Source: Linepithema humile (lineage: Eukaryota > Arthropoda > Insecta > Hymenoptera > Formicidae). Taken from it: a stretch of 64,000 nucleotides of DNA. A program made the position numbers and the translations under genes. Of the stretch, positions 38,700-51,069 are shown piece by piece (positions within the stretch are counted from its first letter, which is position 1; each line of letters starts with the position of its first letter). The notes under the pieces were generated by a model. It was not told where the DNA came from. It ran no database searches and was given only the letters and a program-made list of their open reading frames with translations. The stretch covers positions 23,214,139-23,278,138 of the forward strand of contig NC_090133.1 in assembly GCF_040581485.1 (NCBI RefSeq). Reading direction: 5' to 3'.

Positions 38700-39720
38700 A
38701 ACAAATTTCGAAAGATCAATGACGAGAGCGCGCGGTTGAAATTTACTACGCAGCGTGCGGTTAATGAGCAAAGATAGCGCCGGGGGTGAGCGTACGTAGG
38801 TTTGGGGGGGTAGCGAGAAGCCACACATTGGCGAACATTGCGTAATCAATTTCACGAACGGCCAATTTCTGTGAGCAACGGCTTAGGCTCGCCCTCCGGT
38901 TAGGCAAAACCGTGCGCGGTTCCGGCGATGATAAATTATCGTCGCGCCCGTCGAGCACGCGGCTTCAACTTCCCCCAACCCCCCCCCCTCTTACTCTCAA
39001 TCGATTTTTATCGGGCGTCCGTGAAGACCGACAACGACGACGATATCGATGTTGGGGACGCACGCGCGTACTCTTCATCTCTCTTTTTACTTTTACTAAC
39101 GGCAATATATAAAAGCTGTCAGTGGTAGAGCCGACAACCCGTTAAAAGTGAGTTCCAGAAAGAAGTACGAAGTAATCCATCCGCTCATCTTCGAGTAATT
39201 AAAACTTATAATTCGTGGCAGCCCTCGTCCGCCCGTCGAGGCTTCGGGCCTCATCTCTTTCGCACCGATCCATCCGCCCGACACCCTCGGTTTCGCATCC
39301 TCGCCGCGCGACGCCTCCTCCCTTCATCTTGCCAGAAGTTGCCCGCGTCCCCCATGACCTCCTGCATATTTCATACTTTGTACCGCAATTACTTTATCGC
39401 GCTTCCGTGGATTTTGGTCGGGAAGGTTGGAAAAGCAGTGGCGGCTGGAACGGCGGGGGTACGGCGCGAATACTTATCTTCCTGTCGGCGCCGCTACCCG
39501 GATACATTCAAAATAGACCGGCCCGCATTTATTCTTCGTTTCGTTAGCTTCGAAGGTGGCTTAAGCGTAGTGTAGAAGACGAGAAAAATAGGTCGGTGGT
39601 GAGAGGTGAAACGTTCGAGGTGAGAAACGCGAAGGGAAGAAGAAGGAGGGCACGCGGAGGCGGCAAAGCTCGCATTAATTTCGATTATCGTTCAATTATC
39701 ATTTAGCGAGTTTTAACCGG
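38700..39720. promoter_or_regulatory. CpG-rich island with a C run
   Basis: About 1 kb of GC-rich DNA. A C-run at 38972-38989 (CCCCC AA C10) could form a G-quadruplex on the minus strand. TATATAAAAG at 39106-39115 is followed 6 nt later by TCAGTG, which is too close to act as a normal TATA/initiator pair. Frames of up to 110 codons are unrecognised. Confidence 0.28.
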
Positions 39721-39729
39721 CTGGCTTCC

Positions 39730-41570
39730 GGGAACGTTAAATGAACTGGAAAAATGGTTAGATCGCCATATATTTTTTGATTCTTCTCTCAGCCGCTTTC
39801 TATTTGAACATGTACCCTCGAGAGTCAGACAAAAACGGCTCCAACTCGCTTTTTCACTAGACAGCATAATTTTTCAACTTTTTATTCACGTTGCTCGCCC
39901 TTTCGATAATGAGATACCTGATATTACATTTTTGTACACGTCCGCTTTGAAGTTATTCTCTAGGAGTCGTTTTAAAAAATATATTATATCCCACTGCTAT
40001 ATTGCTTTCATATTACTTTACATAATTTTTAATTGTGCTTTTTAATTTGGAAGCATTTTGTGGAAAATACTATGTTATCATTAATATAATTTAAGTTTTG
40101 CACAAGCATCACTATAAATGACTGGTGAAAGACAAAATTATAATACTTTTGACGCCAGGAATTATTGTATTTAATTTATTACGTAAATATGGTTTTTTAT
40201 TTTAGATAGATTTTGAATCAACATAAGTATGCAAGATATCTAATATTGTTATATTTATTTTATCAGAGTAGTCATTTGAAATTTCTTTAAAATTAGAGAA
40301 GATATTCGATCAAATTTTATTCTGAGAGAAGTCAGACGTCAAACAGATATACGAACGGAGCAATTGTTATCTTTGAAATCGTACGTAACGCAGCTTTTGT
40401 TCTATGCCGCGTAATTATTTTATCGTGCGTTTGCGATTACAAAGGTAACAAAGAATTCCCAGAGTTTATTCTCTGTTTTGCGTCGCCGAACAAAAGGAAC
40501 AAGGGAGGAGAAAGTCAGAGAAAAATAGAGGAACAGGGAAGGAGAGAAAAAGAGAGGAGAGGAGTCCTGTTAAAAGTTTTTGGCGCGCAAAATCCTCTGG
40601 ACTTATTTTTTTGTCTATTATATAATGTCATTTCTTAATGAATATTGTTCGAGGACGAATAAAACGTCGATTGATAACAGCTAGAAAAATATATTTTTTT
40701 GGTATTGATAATCTAATATACAATTTAAAATGCATTTATATTTATTTCATATAAAAGAAACTTATATATATATTAATAATTATATTTAAAATTTTAGAAA
40801 ATATCTCTACAAGTAAAAAATAATTTTAATAAATTATAGAATTACATTCAGTAAATAATACTGTTATATTTTTAACAATCAATTTCTTTATATTTTTTAT
40901 TTTAATTTTTCTTGTCATCGATGTCGACACGTTGGTTGCGCGAAGTAGAATTTAAGTAGCGCATGTTATCACCGGCTCGAGGTAACGAGCTTCAATTTGA
41001 TATCGGGGTTGATTAACGTTTAGATACACTATCTCGGTGATGTAAATTTCGTTAATCTTGAAGCATGGGTTTCAACGAAACGGTATTTTGCGGACATTTA
41101 ATTTAATTGAATGAAATTTGAACAGTATTCGAAACGAGAGATCCGTGGACAGAATTAAATCCTCCTTTGTATCACGTTGCTGGCGAATTTGTCGCGTATC
41201 TGACGCATTGTACTCGAATTAACGCAACTCACAATATAATCGCGCGCTCATGTAATCTGTGATATTTCATTTTGTAAATGTTACATCATATAATTACGCA
41301 ATCGCACAGCGCCGATTACGTTACTTCCGTCTAGAAGCGACGCCGGAGCTTTGGCTTAAGGAAATCAAAGGAAATCCAATGTCGGTCTTGCAGAAGACCG
41401 GTAACTCTAATTGCGAGGATATTTGATGGTGAAAATTTTATCTGTATTTAGCAAATGGCAACAAAATATAATCTAGCGTATTGGTCAGCGTACTCCCTTG
41501 GGAATAACGAGTGCAAATTTCAGCGTGTTTCTCGTCTGTATATGTTTGTTCGTCGTCTCGGAGTGGAAAA
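39730..41570. other. AT-rich noncoding stretch
   Basis: Mostly AT-rich with a purine-rich patch at 40495-40570 (AGAGAAAAAGAGAGG-like). A small hairpin (CGGTCTT / AAGACCG) lies near 41374-41398. No gene is supported. Confidence 0.55.
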
Positions 41571-41579
41571 AGTCGAAAG

Positions 41580-42080
41580 GAACGTGATGCGAGAGAACGA
41601 GGGAAAGAGCGGGTCTCGGTTCTATCATCGGAATGGAGTGAGCTCGAGAGCGAGAAGAGACGTGGACACGCGCGGAAAAGGGAAGAGGAAGAGATAAGAG
41701 GGCGGCGAGAGAGGGGTGTGCGTCGCGTTCCCGGAAAGCCGATGATATTAAAGGAAGGAAGAGAGGACGCGCACTAAACGGAGAAATGAGGCGACAAAGT
41801 CCAAAGCGTCTGCTCTCCATTGTGTCGCCGACCCGGCGTCTTCCCCATTGCGACGACGGGGGGTGAATTTATCCCCTGCGCTGGCATTTTCCTATTTTTC
41901 GTGCGCCACGCGGTGTTTCGGCGGTCTCCGGTTTCCTTGTCTTTTCGTTGTATTTCGACCAACATTCGCAGGAGTGAGGCGATGCAGCATCACCGCGTGT
42001 CTTTAATAACGGGGTCGAATTTTTCATCATCAGAATTTCGTACATTCCAATTCGCGCGCGTGCGCACGCGTGCGAAATCA
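41580..42080. promoter_or_regulatory. Purine-rich then CpG-rich island
   Basis: The left half (41580-41770) is strongly purine-rich on the plus strand. The right half is CpG-rich and ends in a GCGCGCGTGCGCACGCGTGCG tract near 42053-42073. Overlapping frames of 75-121 codons occur on both strands and none is recognised. Confidence 0.25.
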
Positions 42081-42164
42081 ATAGATAAAACGTCAAATTT
42101 TTGTCTTTACAGATTACAAGATTTATTTATATTAAAATTGCTTTCAATTACAAGGTATCTGAAT

Positions 42165-42198
42165 TATAATGGAATATTTTTATAATGGAATATTTTTT
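42165..42198. repeat. 17-bp tandem duplication
   Basis: TATAATGGAATATTTTT occurs twice in direct succession. Confidence 0.9.
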
Positions 42199-42469
42199 TC
42201 AACGATATGAGCTATATTCTTGTTTTTTCGATTTTTTATTCTTTTTTAATAAGCATGTTGTCGTGTATATAATGATTATTGCAATCGAAAAGGAGGAGTC
42301 GCATTGATGGAAGAAGCATATCCGTGTTCGTGCGACGCGTAGCATATCCACCGTACATCCGGGGGCGTATCGTATCGTACATATATTCAGAAGTCTATCC
42401 GTAAGTAAGAGAAAAACAGTGACGCAGATGGTTGATCCACTCAATTTCAGATTCATGGATGCCAGACTG

Positions 42470-42720
42470 AAAAATGTTGCTTCCCTTCGCCGCCGGCGCG
42501 ACGTAGTGGCGCGGTGCGGTGCGGTGCGCTCTCCCTTCCGCGCGTTTTTCCTTTCTTCCAGTGTTTTCTCGTCGCGTCGTTCCTTTTCGATACGGGAGCA
42601 GCTACGCCGATAGGCGCGTCTGTGCCCCTTATTGGCTGGGTGGAGGAGTTATGTCGAAAATATAATAAACCACCCTCTTACGATGCATACGATCTCAGAC
42701 GTCCTTTGTAAATACTGGTT
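42470..42720. promoter_or_regulatory. GC-rich short island
   Basis: It contains a GGTGC repeat (GCGGTGCGGTGCGGTGC, about 42511-42529). Nothing else was recognised. Confidence 0.25.
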
Positions 42721-42979
42721 ATACGTGGAATTTGCTCGTACAGCTCGTTCTGATAACATGCTCTTCTAACGTGCGTGAGCGAAAAATCAATTTTTTTCTT
42801 GCATTAAGCTTATTAATAAATTATCAATTTTTTATCAGAATAATTTTTTTATACAAATACATTTGAATAAATCACACGTTCATCAGACCGCCATTCTCGA
42901 TTTACAAAGTTGATTGTCCATCGAATTACATGTCAGTTACACGCGCGCGAAAGTTTTTGCGTCGCAACCGGTCCTTTAA

Positions 42980-43460
42980 TTATCTCTCAGCGTGCGAGCG
43001 CGCAAAACAGGATGTAAATATTCCGGCGTGAAAGAATCCTTCCACTCGATCGCAACATCGTTGCACTTGGCTTTCTCTCTCTCCATTTCCCCTGGATGAG
43101 AAAGTGTCACCCCCTACGGAATCGGCAGGAAGAGACATGTCTGAAATATAATAAACCTCGTCGGCGTCACGACGCACCGTCGACTCAGCCACCTCTGTAA
43201 ATATCCCGATATGGATTTCGAATATTTTACGGAGCGTCCACGTGAGAGTGTGTCCGTGTAAGCTCACCTCGCTCGCGTCCCCAGTCCCGGGTTCGGGTCC
43301 ACTCTGAATATTTTTCCGGACCGAGGCGTAGAGCGGAGGGAGGATGGGAGTCCTGATGCAATTTTCGCCGTCTCTCGGAATCTCGTTCCGTTCCCGTGTT
43401 CTGCTGTTGGTGAGGCCAGGTAATTTCGTAGTGCTCCTAGATGACATGCTCAAGGACTCC
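42980..43460. promoter_or_regulatory. GC-rich island
   Basis: A 157-codon minus-strand frame (42980-43453) spans the island. It has no recognisable domain, signal peptide or membrane segment. A weak plus-strand donor-like GGCCAG|GTAATT lies near 43420. Its length is within reach of chance in GC-rich DNA, so it is not called a gene. Confidence 0.25.
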
Positions 43461-43554
43461 GTAGGAAATAGTCAGTTATGGTTTAAATCGATAATTTTTT
43501 ACGCTCGTTTTTTTAGCTCCTTAACTGCCGAGAGATAAAAATGATTTGTATTGC

Positions 43555-43940
43555 CAAAATAGAATATGATTAAATTTCAAATAATCATTGACAAATAATT
43601 CAAATGTGATATGTAAATTAAAAGTTTAGAATGGAATAAATTCTATTTTGTCTTTTATTAAAATAATTATTTGATTTTTATAATTTGGATGTATAATTAG
43701 AATTCAAAGGCCATAAAAACTTTTAGAAATCAAATTGAATGAGAGTAGACTAATTTTTTTCAATTTGCGTCTGCTATATTAATTCTCTCGGTTATTAAAA
43801 TTCGATCTGTCATATTAAACTCTAAAAATTTCACCAGGATTTAAATTTAGCGAGCGTAAAAATAAACATACTGTATCTCGTGAAGATTTCATAGGTGAAA
43901 AATATTATTTTTTAAACGATGCATATATACGTCATTATTG
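43555..43940. repeat. Eroded AT-rich dispersed repeat, copy A
   Basis: Shares ordered motifs with copy B at 47395-47595: TGATTAAATTT, then ATTGACA, then ATAAAATAATTA-like sequence, then AATTCAAAGGCCATAAAAACTTTTAGA (copy B: AATCAAAGTCCATAAAAACTCTTAGA). It ends with GATGCATATATACGTCATTA at 43918-43937, a variant of the palindrome at 57568-57589. Similarity was judged by eye. No coding capacity. Confidence 0.55.
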
Positions 43941-44540
43941 CTTAGGAAATTAACGATGAATGGAGGGGTATACAAAAAAAAAGTGAGGAAAAAAATATAC
44001 AAAAATTATCTTCAAGTTAATAGGAGGAATAAAAAGCCGGCAAATTTTTTAAAAATGTATAGGCTTGAAGTAACTTGTGCAGTTCTGACAGCTAATGTCG
44101 GAAGTGGTATACAAAGTGACGTTGGAAGGACTTTCCTGGAAGATTATCGTACCGTGGCAGCTCATAACACAAACTACCGCCGAAGTTTCGGATGTTGTAC
44201 GTCGATGGATAACACCAGCCGCTCGAGCAATTAGAATGATGACAAAGTTCCGGTTTAATCCATAAAGCTGCTTCCCCGCGAATTTCGTGTCGCGAACAAT
44301 TTATATCAATGTGATTTTTAGAAATTAGCCAGCGCTATACTGTCAATCGTAACTAAAGGCGATGGTTTTCGCTTGATAATTTATCGTTTCAACGACATCT
44401 TTTTACTTTGTCATTAAGCCTTCTTTTCCGAGAAAATTGTTTTACAGAAAGACGCGTTTTCTTTACAGTTACATTCGTGCTGGCAAACAGCACATCTTGA
44501 ATCGAGCTTAGATACACGTGCACGCATGCACTGCGCCGAC
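43941..44540. other. Noncoding stretch
   Basis: A 98-codon Lys/Asn-rich frame (43938-44234) is unrecognised. Nothing else stands out. Confidence 0.5.
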
Positions 44541-44840
44541 ACCTGCTAAATTATAAATTACTCACGTATAATTTCGAGACGGAGCAGACGGGATGCGGAG
44601 AGACAGAAGCGAAATTCTCGGGTGAAACGAAAGCGACTAACGCGAATTGGAAAGGGAACTGGTCTGGAGTGGAAGTGATGGGGAAGTCGTCGTTGGAGGT
44701 CGAGATGGAGTCGGGCGAAAACTCTGTTTCGGAACTAGTGAGTTCAGATTTGGCCGCGGCGGGATGAAGGTAAATGGTAAACGAAGGATGCAGCGACAGA
44801 GTGAGGATAGCGAGGAAGGAAGTGAAGAAGGATAGATACG

Positions 44841-44886
44841 GGAGAGAGCGAGAGAGAGAGAGGGAGAGGGGGGGGGGTGGGGGAGG
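44841..44886. repeat. GA tract running into a G run
   Basis: (GA)n with a run of ten G followed by T and five G. This meets the usual pattern for a plus-strand G-quadruplex (four or more G3 runs with short loops). Confidence 0.85.
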
Positions 44887-45030
44887 TGAATGAGGTGTCG
44901 CTCCGTTAGAATCTTTCTGAGATTGCTTAATTAACAGCAGAAGTCTGATATAAATTCGTTCGTGTGCTAAATCAGGATCCACCTTCGGCGTCCCTCCCTC
45001 GCCACGCGCTCTACTGCGCTTCAGGGCCAA

Positions 45031-45050
45031 GCGCGCGCGCGCGCGCGCGC
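45031..45050. repeat. (CG)10 dinucleotide tract
   Basis: Twenty bases of perfect GC alternation in an otherwise AT-leaning genome. Such tracts are classic Z-DNA formers. Confidence 0.95.
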
Positions 45051-45249
45051 TTCGGCCTCGGGTACAAAAGGCAGCTTGTCCTGAACCTTAATTATCCTCG
45101 AACTCGCGTATTCTGGCCGTTCGTATTACAGACCGTGGTACGGTAGCAGGAGGTAGGAGAAGCTTCACTTTTGGTTACTCATTTGCGCGAGATATCGCGC
45201 GGTAGCGACTTTCGCAGTCACGCAGGAACGTACGCCACCCTTCACTTTT

Positions 45250-46300
45250 AAATGTATTTATTCGAATGTATATTACATGTTTTGAAACGAAAATCCAGTG
45301 ATTGTATTCAGAGAGTTTTGTTCAATATTGCATTTAATGTTGTACGTATTAATTGTACAGTTGAATGAATTGACTGGTGATTAATTGCTAATTTTATTGT
45401 AATGAATTGAAGTGCTCGGTGCAACGGTCAGGTTAAGTCATGCGAAAGAACATCATGTCAGTATCTCAGCTTGGCTTGTGTTTATTTTGATTCAATTATT
45501 TGATTCAGTTTCCATCAAAAGGTTTTTAAATTTTCCTCGGGCTGGACTTCATAGCTGATCAGTACTCGATAAATAATCATATTTTTATAAATTATTATTA
45601 TTTGATTATTTGTGTATTTTATTTAGTACAAAAATTAATAATTTTTAAATAATTTTTGCTCTTCTTTTTTTATCTTTTAATTTTTCAATTCAGTAAAAAA
45701 ATGTCACAAACTTCCTTGATAAAAATGTGTATATATGTGCAGAGAAACAGATAAAATGTTCTAACATACGTACACAGTAAATTAACAATATTAAAATATA
45801 AAAAGTTATTTTGCGATACAAAGAGGATTTCCCATTCGGACATTCCGTACAAGGAAAAATTTTATAATGCGTAACGCCATGTCGACATGATGAAAATTAT
45901 ATGTCGGAATAATTTTGCGTAATGTAATGTACGAAGAGAAATGAATTACGAGACGAAATATTCGAGCAACGGTACGATCTACTTTTAGTTTGCCAACGCG
46001 TGTATTATAGAGAAAGTACGGTTTCCCGGCATCGTATTATGAGAACACGTAATTATTGTAATCAAGAAAGGCAAAGTTTGCTTTACCTTGTTAAATTCTT
46101 TTTGTACGAGTTCTCTCTCTATGTACCAAAAAATAATAACTAATTTATGAGATTATTAAACATTTTCGCTGACATTTTATTTTTCGTCTCTTGATCTATA
46201 TTAATATTTTATAAAAATATGTAAATTTATCAAGCATGATGTGAAACCATTTTTCACGAGTATCTTCATATGTTTCGAGTCTTCTGTGGTTTTTTTTTTG
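45250..46300. other. AT-rich noncoding stretch
   Basis: Nothing recognised. Confidence 0.55.
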
Positions 46301-46309
46301 CACGATATA

Positions 46310-47340
46310 AGGTTCGCAAGTTCCGCACCTTCGGTCGTTGGTCTCACAGCATAGCGGCCAACATGATGATAGTCGATTCGGACCATAGAAGCCCGGGAGT
46401 TATTTGCAGAAATTTCTAGAATTGTTGACCGGAGGGTGGATCCTCTGGTGCTGCCTGCCGGACCGAGCCGCGTATATGCGTCCTTGCACGGCCGCCTAAT
46501 TTCGGTGGCTCGATCCATCGCCAAATTGGATTTTATTAAATGCGTCCGCAGTGGTTGTCACCGCGCGCTGTTCGATGCGTTCTATTTATTCGCTTTGTAT
46601 GCTAACTAAAATAACGTTAATTTTCTCCAAATTTACTCGATTTTTCAAATTAGATAGAGAGCTTTTAAATTACTCATATTATTACATTTATAAATCTAAT
46701 CGCGCGATATTCACTTATTATTTACATTTATCAAACTACTCTCCACACTTAAACGCTAATCTCTTTTCCAATTCACATTTTTTTTACAATAAGACGGAAT
46801 TTACGAAGAATTGGCTGTGAATTAAGAAACACAGGGAGTCGAACTCAAGAAGGAGAGAGTTCTTCTAGGAATGTGAAAGTTAACGAAAGATAACGAGGGT
46901 TTAAGCGAGTCGTGGCTCTCGTCAGACAACTGTGCGATGCCTAACTATGGAACAATTCGCGGCGTCTTGCAAGTAACGGCCGCGGGCCGAGCATCGTGAA
47001 CGGCGATGGTTACTGCTGCTTGGACGTTTATGCTGTTACACAACTGGAAGCCGTAGTAACCCCCCTTCCCTTTCCCCCCCGTGGACGAAACATAGAGCAG
47101 GACATTACTAACAGATAGACGAGTCCGCGTGGCGGAATGCACTAACATAAAAGCTAATGTAGCAAAGTGCGGTTATGTCTATAATGGAAGCGGCTCTCCT
47201 GGTGTGCATTCACCACCTCCATCGTCCTCCGGAAGTCCACTAATATCCTTTTAGATGCCACCCCTGCGTCCTGTCTTCCCTCTTGAAAATCCTCCGCCGG
47301 ATGGAGAGCTCTTCGTTCTACTCAGAATCTTCGCAACCAT
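46310..47340. other. Mixed stretch with GC patches
   Basis: GC-richer at 46310-46560, 46900-47000 and 47160-47340; the last contains CGGAAGTCC and CCGCCGGATGG. A 107-codon minus-strand frame (46201-46524) and an 89-codon Asn/Ser/Phe-rich frame (46551-46820) are unrecognised. Confidence 0.45.
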
Positions 47341-47394
47341 GTTGCGTTTTCTCTATTTTCTTTTTTATAAATAAAAAATAAAAATAACTTGAGG

Positions 47395-47595
47395 TAAAAT
47401 GTGATTAAATTTAAAAATAATTGTTGACACTTAATTTAATGTGCAACTTAATGTGTAATATGTGATTAAAATTTTAGAAAGATATAAAAAATTTAATTTC
47501 ACGTTTCATAGAAATAATTTTCTTTTGAATTTTAAAACTTTGATATCAAATTTAAAATCAAAGTCCATAAAAACTCTTAGACGCATATATGCATT
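47395..47595. repeat. Eroded AT-rich dispersed repeat, copy B
   Basis: Partner of copy A at 43555-43940 (see the shared CATAAAAACT segment). At its right end GACGCATATATGC (47580-47592) matches the first 13 bases of the palindromic core at 57571. No coding capacity. Confidence 0.55.
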
Positions 47596-47599
47596 ATTA

Positions 47600-48500
47600 A
47601 CGCGTGCATTATTGAATAGTTAATATTACAGACATTAAGCGATTAACTTTCTGACTACTACGCAATATATGTGTATACAGATACAAAGAATTGATGCGAA
47701 CGCGATAATGAAAACGTCAAATCCGAAGGTGGGGATTTTTAATTACTTCAGAATGCTTGAAGGACGTCGACTTTCCCTTCGTGCAGTCTGATTGACTTTT
47801 ATTAATTATGTGATTCTTGCAACGGCTTCTCCTCTTTCAGGCGGCTTGTAGCCGTGTTCTCGAGGTTTAATGAAAATGTCAACGCTCAAACGTTAAACGC
47901 CACTCATTAGCTAACCGTAAACGACACCTGTTTGCCATTTTCGGTATTTTATAGGGGTGATAGTAAAGAAAGTATGGTAAAGTATAGTAAAGAAATGGTA
48001 ATAGTGTAATAAAAAAAAGTTAATCTCGAATCTGCTTGAAAAACGAAGTTGATGCGGATATATGGATTTTTCACAATAATTACGCTATAAAACATTATTA
48101 AAGCAAACTACAAATAATTAACGCATTAATAGTTTTTTGGCGTTCAGAAGTAATGGGAAAAAATCGGAAGGAGGGCAAACAGGGCCGGTATAAACGGTCT
48201 GAAAATCCGACGACTTTTACAAGTCTGTAGTATCAATCGTACGTAATTGTTGCGTCGAAAATTTTTACGAGAAAGCTATGAAGATGTAAAGTATAATATT
48301 ACATAAGGAGCGGGGTTAGTGTTCTGGAATCTTAGCGCAGAGTAGTTTGCCAGAGAAGGAGGGAAGGGAGGGGAAGGGGAAGGGTTCCATTAATATTCTC
48401 GACAAGCGAGGATCGAACTTCAATTATTCAGAGGAACGTCGTTATACGCTCGTCACCCTCTGTAATAGTGCCGTGCGTCTTTTTGGCGTTTCATCTGTCG
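47600..48500. other. AT-rich noncoding stretch
   Basis: It contains a GTAAAG/ATAGTAAAG repeat at about 47961-48000 and a purine-rich patch at 48350-48390. No gene signal was seen. Confidence 0.5.
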
Positions 48501-48502
48501 TC

Positions 48503-48570
<68 letters not shown>
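48503..48570. repeat. (CT)n microsatellite
   Basis: Almost pure CT array of about 68 bp. It accounts for the repetitive Ser/Leu and Arg/Glu runs in 78- and 158-codon frames. Confidence 0.98.
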
Positions 48571-48571
<1 letters not shown>

Positions 48572-50050
48572 ATGTGTATATAGCGCATGTGTGTAATTTG
48601 ATCTACGCGCATACGCAGATCTATATGCTTGTTGGTATTAGTATTATTGTACGGATGATGTATGTGTGTTATATGTATACGGCAACACGCGCGCACGATA
48701 GCACTTCTGAATTTCTTTCGAGGGAGAAACAGAGAAGAAAAAGAATCAAGAAGAATTAGAAAAAGAGAGACACTCGGGCTCTCTCCTGGGACGTATGGTA
48801 GTTGATAGAAGGGTCGGAGAGACCGCAGAGGCTCACCGTACTGATTATACCCATACCAACTTTGGCGACCACTCACCAGCCGTGTATCCCAATACGAATT
48901 AAAACATATCAAAAGCACATATATATATCGAAGTCAATACCTTCGAGCTTTCACGCTCCGCCTTCTGACCCCGAGCGAGATGTGCACGATGTTCTCGGAT
49001 AGGCGATAGACGAAAGGAAACAGCAAACTTTAATACTTATGATAATTCGATTAATTTCATGTGCAAATCGAGGATTCGTTTATTTAAAATAAAACTCCCC
49101 ACTAAATTTTATAGTGATATTTGGCCAAACCGTCGAGAATCATGCTTACGATATCAAATAGTTAAAAAATTTTTAGCACAACACATAACACGTTTAACTT
49201 CCTCTTAATTCTTCTGGAATTAATACCAATTCTTATGAAAAATTTGTTACGAACTCCGACAAGAAATGGAAGGAAAACTTTATACGAACAATTGTTACAT
49301 AGTTATTTTTGCGGTGTCACTGCTGCAGATAAAAATCAATGCATCGTGATAAATTCGCGCGTAACAGCGTTAACAGCGCAGAAAAGATTAAACGTTTTGC
49401 AGTCGTCGGAGACGCTTCAATCGCGCATAAAACGCTACGCATTGTTGCGTCTTGTACGTGGACAGAAGTGCGATAAAAATTTCAAAATATGATGTGGCTC
49501 TTGTTTGCGTCGGTATAAGATCATAATCGTAAGTATAGTATCCACTACGTAAACAGCGTGGTGCTCTAAGTGGTCGCACACCCATCTTTGGTATAATACA
49601 GCATATTTTTTTAATCTCATTTATAAGAGTCGTGCTTTATTAGAAGATAAAATTTTATTTTGCTCCAAACTTTTTGAGATAAACTTTATCATAAATTTGA
49701 AACTCGGTATTTTACATAATATATGAAATAGAGAGACAAATCGTACGCATACTGTTTAATTGAAAGTTAATACGGATGGAATTATTGAAGAAAATCATAA
49801 GATAGCGCCATAGTATACATATAGATACAATTATAGTACACTGTTTTTGTTTCATTAGTAATGTATTTGCTGCATCAAATTAAAATGTTTTCGGTCTTCT
49901 ACAAGACTAAATTCATTGTACAGAAATAAAGGCACTGTTATTTTCTCGGGCGCCGCACAATCTGTAGTTTATTACAAACGAGAAATTTGCCTCACGCACC
50001 GTCGAGTGTTTTTCAGATTTACAAGGTTTCAGTAGACGCGGCCGCATTAA
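48571..50050. other. AT-rich noncoding stretch
   Basis: A GT/AT-rich flank follows the CT array. Small frames at 49235-49620 overlap on both strands. Nothing was recognised. Confidence 0.5.
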
Positions 50051-50059
50051 ATCACGGTT

Positions 50060-51060
50060 CGTAAATATTCATGCGTAATAAATGCGGACAAACAATTCGT
50101 TCGTGCAGTCGCACAGCGCTGGCGGCGGCAGCGGCGGCTGCTAACTCCGCCGACCGCCTTGAAATGGATTTGAATATTGCAATAAATTTTTACGATATTG
50201 TTATTTACTTACTAGGCCGCTGCTCGGCTCTGTCGCAGCGAGATTCGCAAAATTTCACTCGCGATAAATGTTGCACAGATATTTTTCACCTATTCAGTCA
50301 CTTGCACTTCCATAAAAATGGTCTTGCAAAATGACTTTCCTTCTCTTTCCCCCTCCCTCAATCCCTCCCCCTTTCCAGCCATTATTAGTATGATAATTAG
50401 AAGGAATATGGCTTCTTCCTATTTGTCGCTTTTCAATGTGAGCAATTTGATTCGTGTTTCGAAGAACATCGCAAAAGCACTGATAAAGTTGCAGCGAGAT
50501 ACAAAATATCGTCACGATAGAAGAAGTATTGATATGCGAGCAGGTATTTTCACAAAATACAGCGATGCTTCGTGCATTCTGCTTTTGCTTCCGATTCAAT
50601 GTACCTCCGACTTTTCTCGCGAGTAAGCTTTTATTAACAATAAGCAGATCCGGACATCAAAGGATACCGATCGCTCCAACGCCAGCAGACACATTGTGAC
50701 AACGTTCGAACAGAATCCGTGGAATTTCCTGTAGCCGTGGCGGAAGATTGTGCAAGCACGGGGCAAAGATCTTCCGCCTTCTGTGAAAGAATTTACTCGT
50801 CGCGCTTTTCGGCGCCTGCGTCCTCTCTCACCGTCGGATACGCCAAAGTATTTTAATATCAAGCCTGCCGGCTGTACACAGAGCTTGCGAGCTTTAGCAT
50901 TGTCCAGACGACCTTCCCGCATGTGTGAATGGATAGGAATGCCACTGGGCTTTTGTACATGAGCCTTTATTGTTCGGCTGTCCGGCGATCAGTGGTTGTC
51001 ACGCGGAGAAACCGCGCCGACATCTAGGGTACGTTGGTTGACGAAGTCAATAGAAGAAAG
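50060..51060. promoter_or_regulatory. GC-richer island pair
   Basis: GC-rich patches at 50080-50160 (GGCGGCAGCGGCGGC-type) and 50600-51050 flank a more AT-rich middle. Frames of 87-108 codons overlap on both strands without recognised motifs. Confidence 0.25.
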
Positions 51061-51069
51061 GTAAATAGC

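Larger units (their letters stand above)
44550..45240. promoter_or_regulatory. GC-rich island with purine tract, G run and (CG)n
   Basis: The plus strand is purine-rich from about 44640 to 44890 and ends in a GA/G tract. The (CG)n tract at 45031-45050 follows. A 159-codon minus-strand frame (44551-45030) is Ser/Leu/Pro-rich because it reads the purine tract in reverse. No gene is supported. Confidence 0.3.

Noticed and set aside
39106..39126. TATA box plus initiator
   Set aside because: TATATAAAAG and TCAGTG are only 3 nt apart, whereas a working pair needs about 25-30 nt. The TATAAAG at 20877 also lacks an initiator at the right distance.
42980..43453. 157-codon minus-strand frame in a GC island
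   Set aside because: No recognisable domain or targeting signal; length is plausible by chance in GC-rich DNA. Homologue searching would settle it.
44551..45030. 159-codon minus-strand frame
   Set aside because: Ser/Leu/Pro-rich because it reads a purine-rich tract and GA repeat in reverse; no family recognised.
48442..48918. 158-codon minus-strand frame
   Set aside because: Contains a long Arg/Glu run that is the translated CT array; stop-free only through the repeat.
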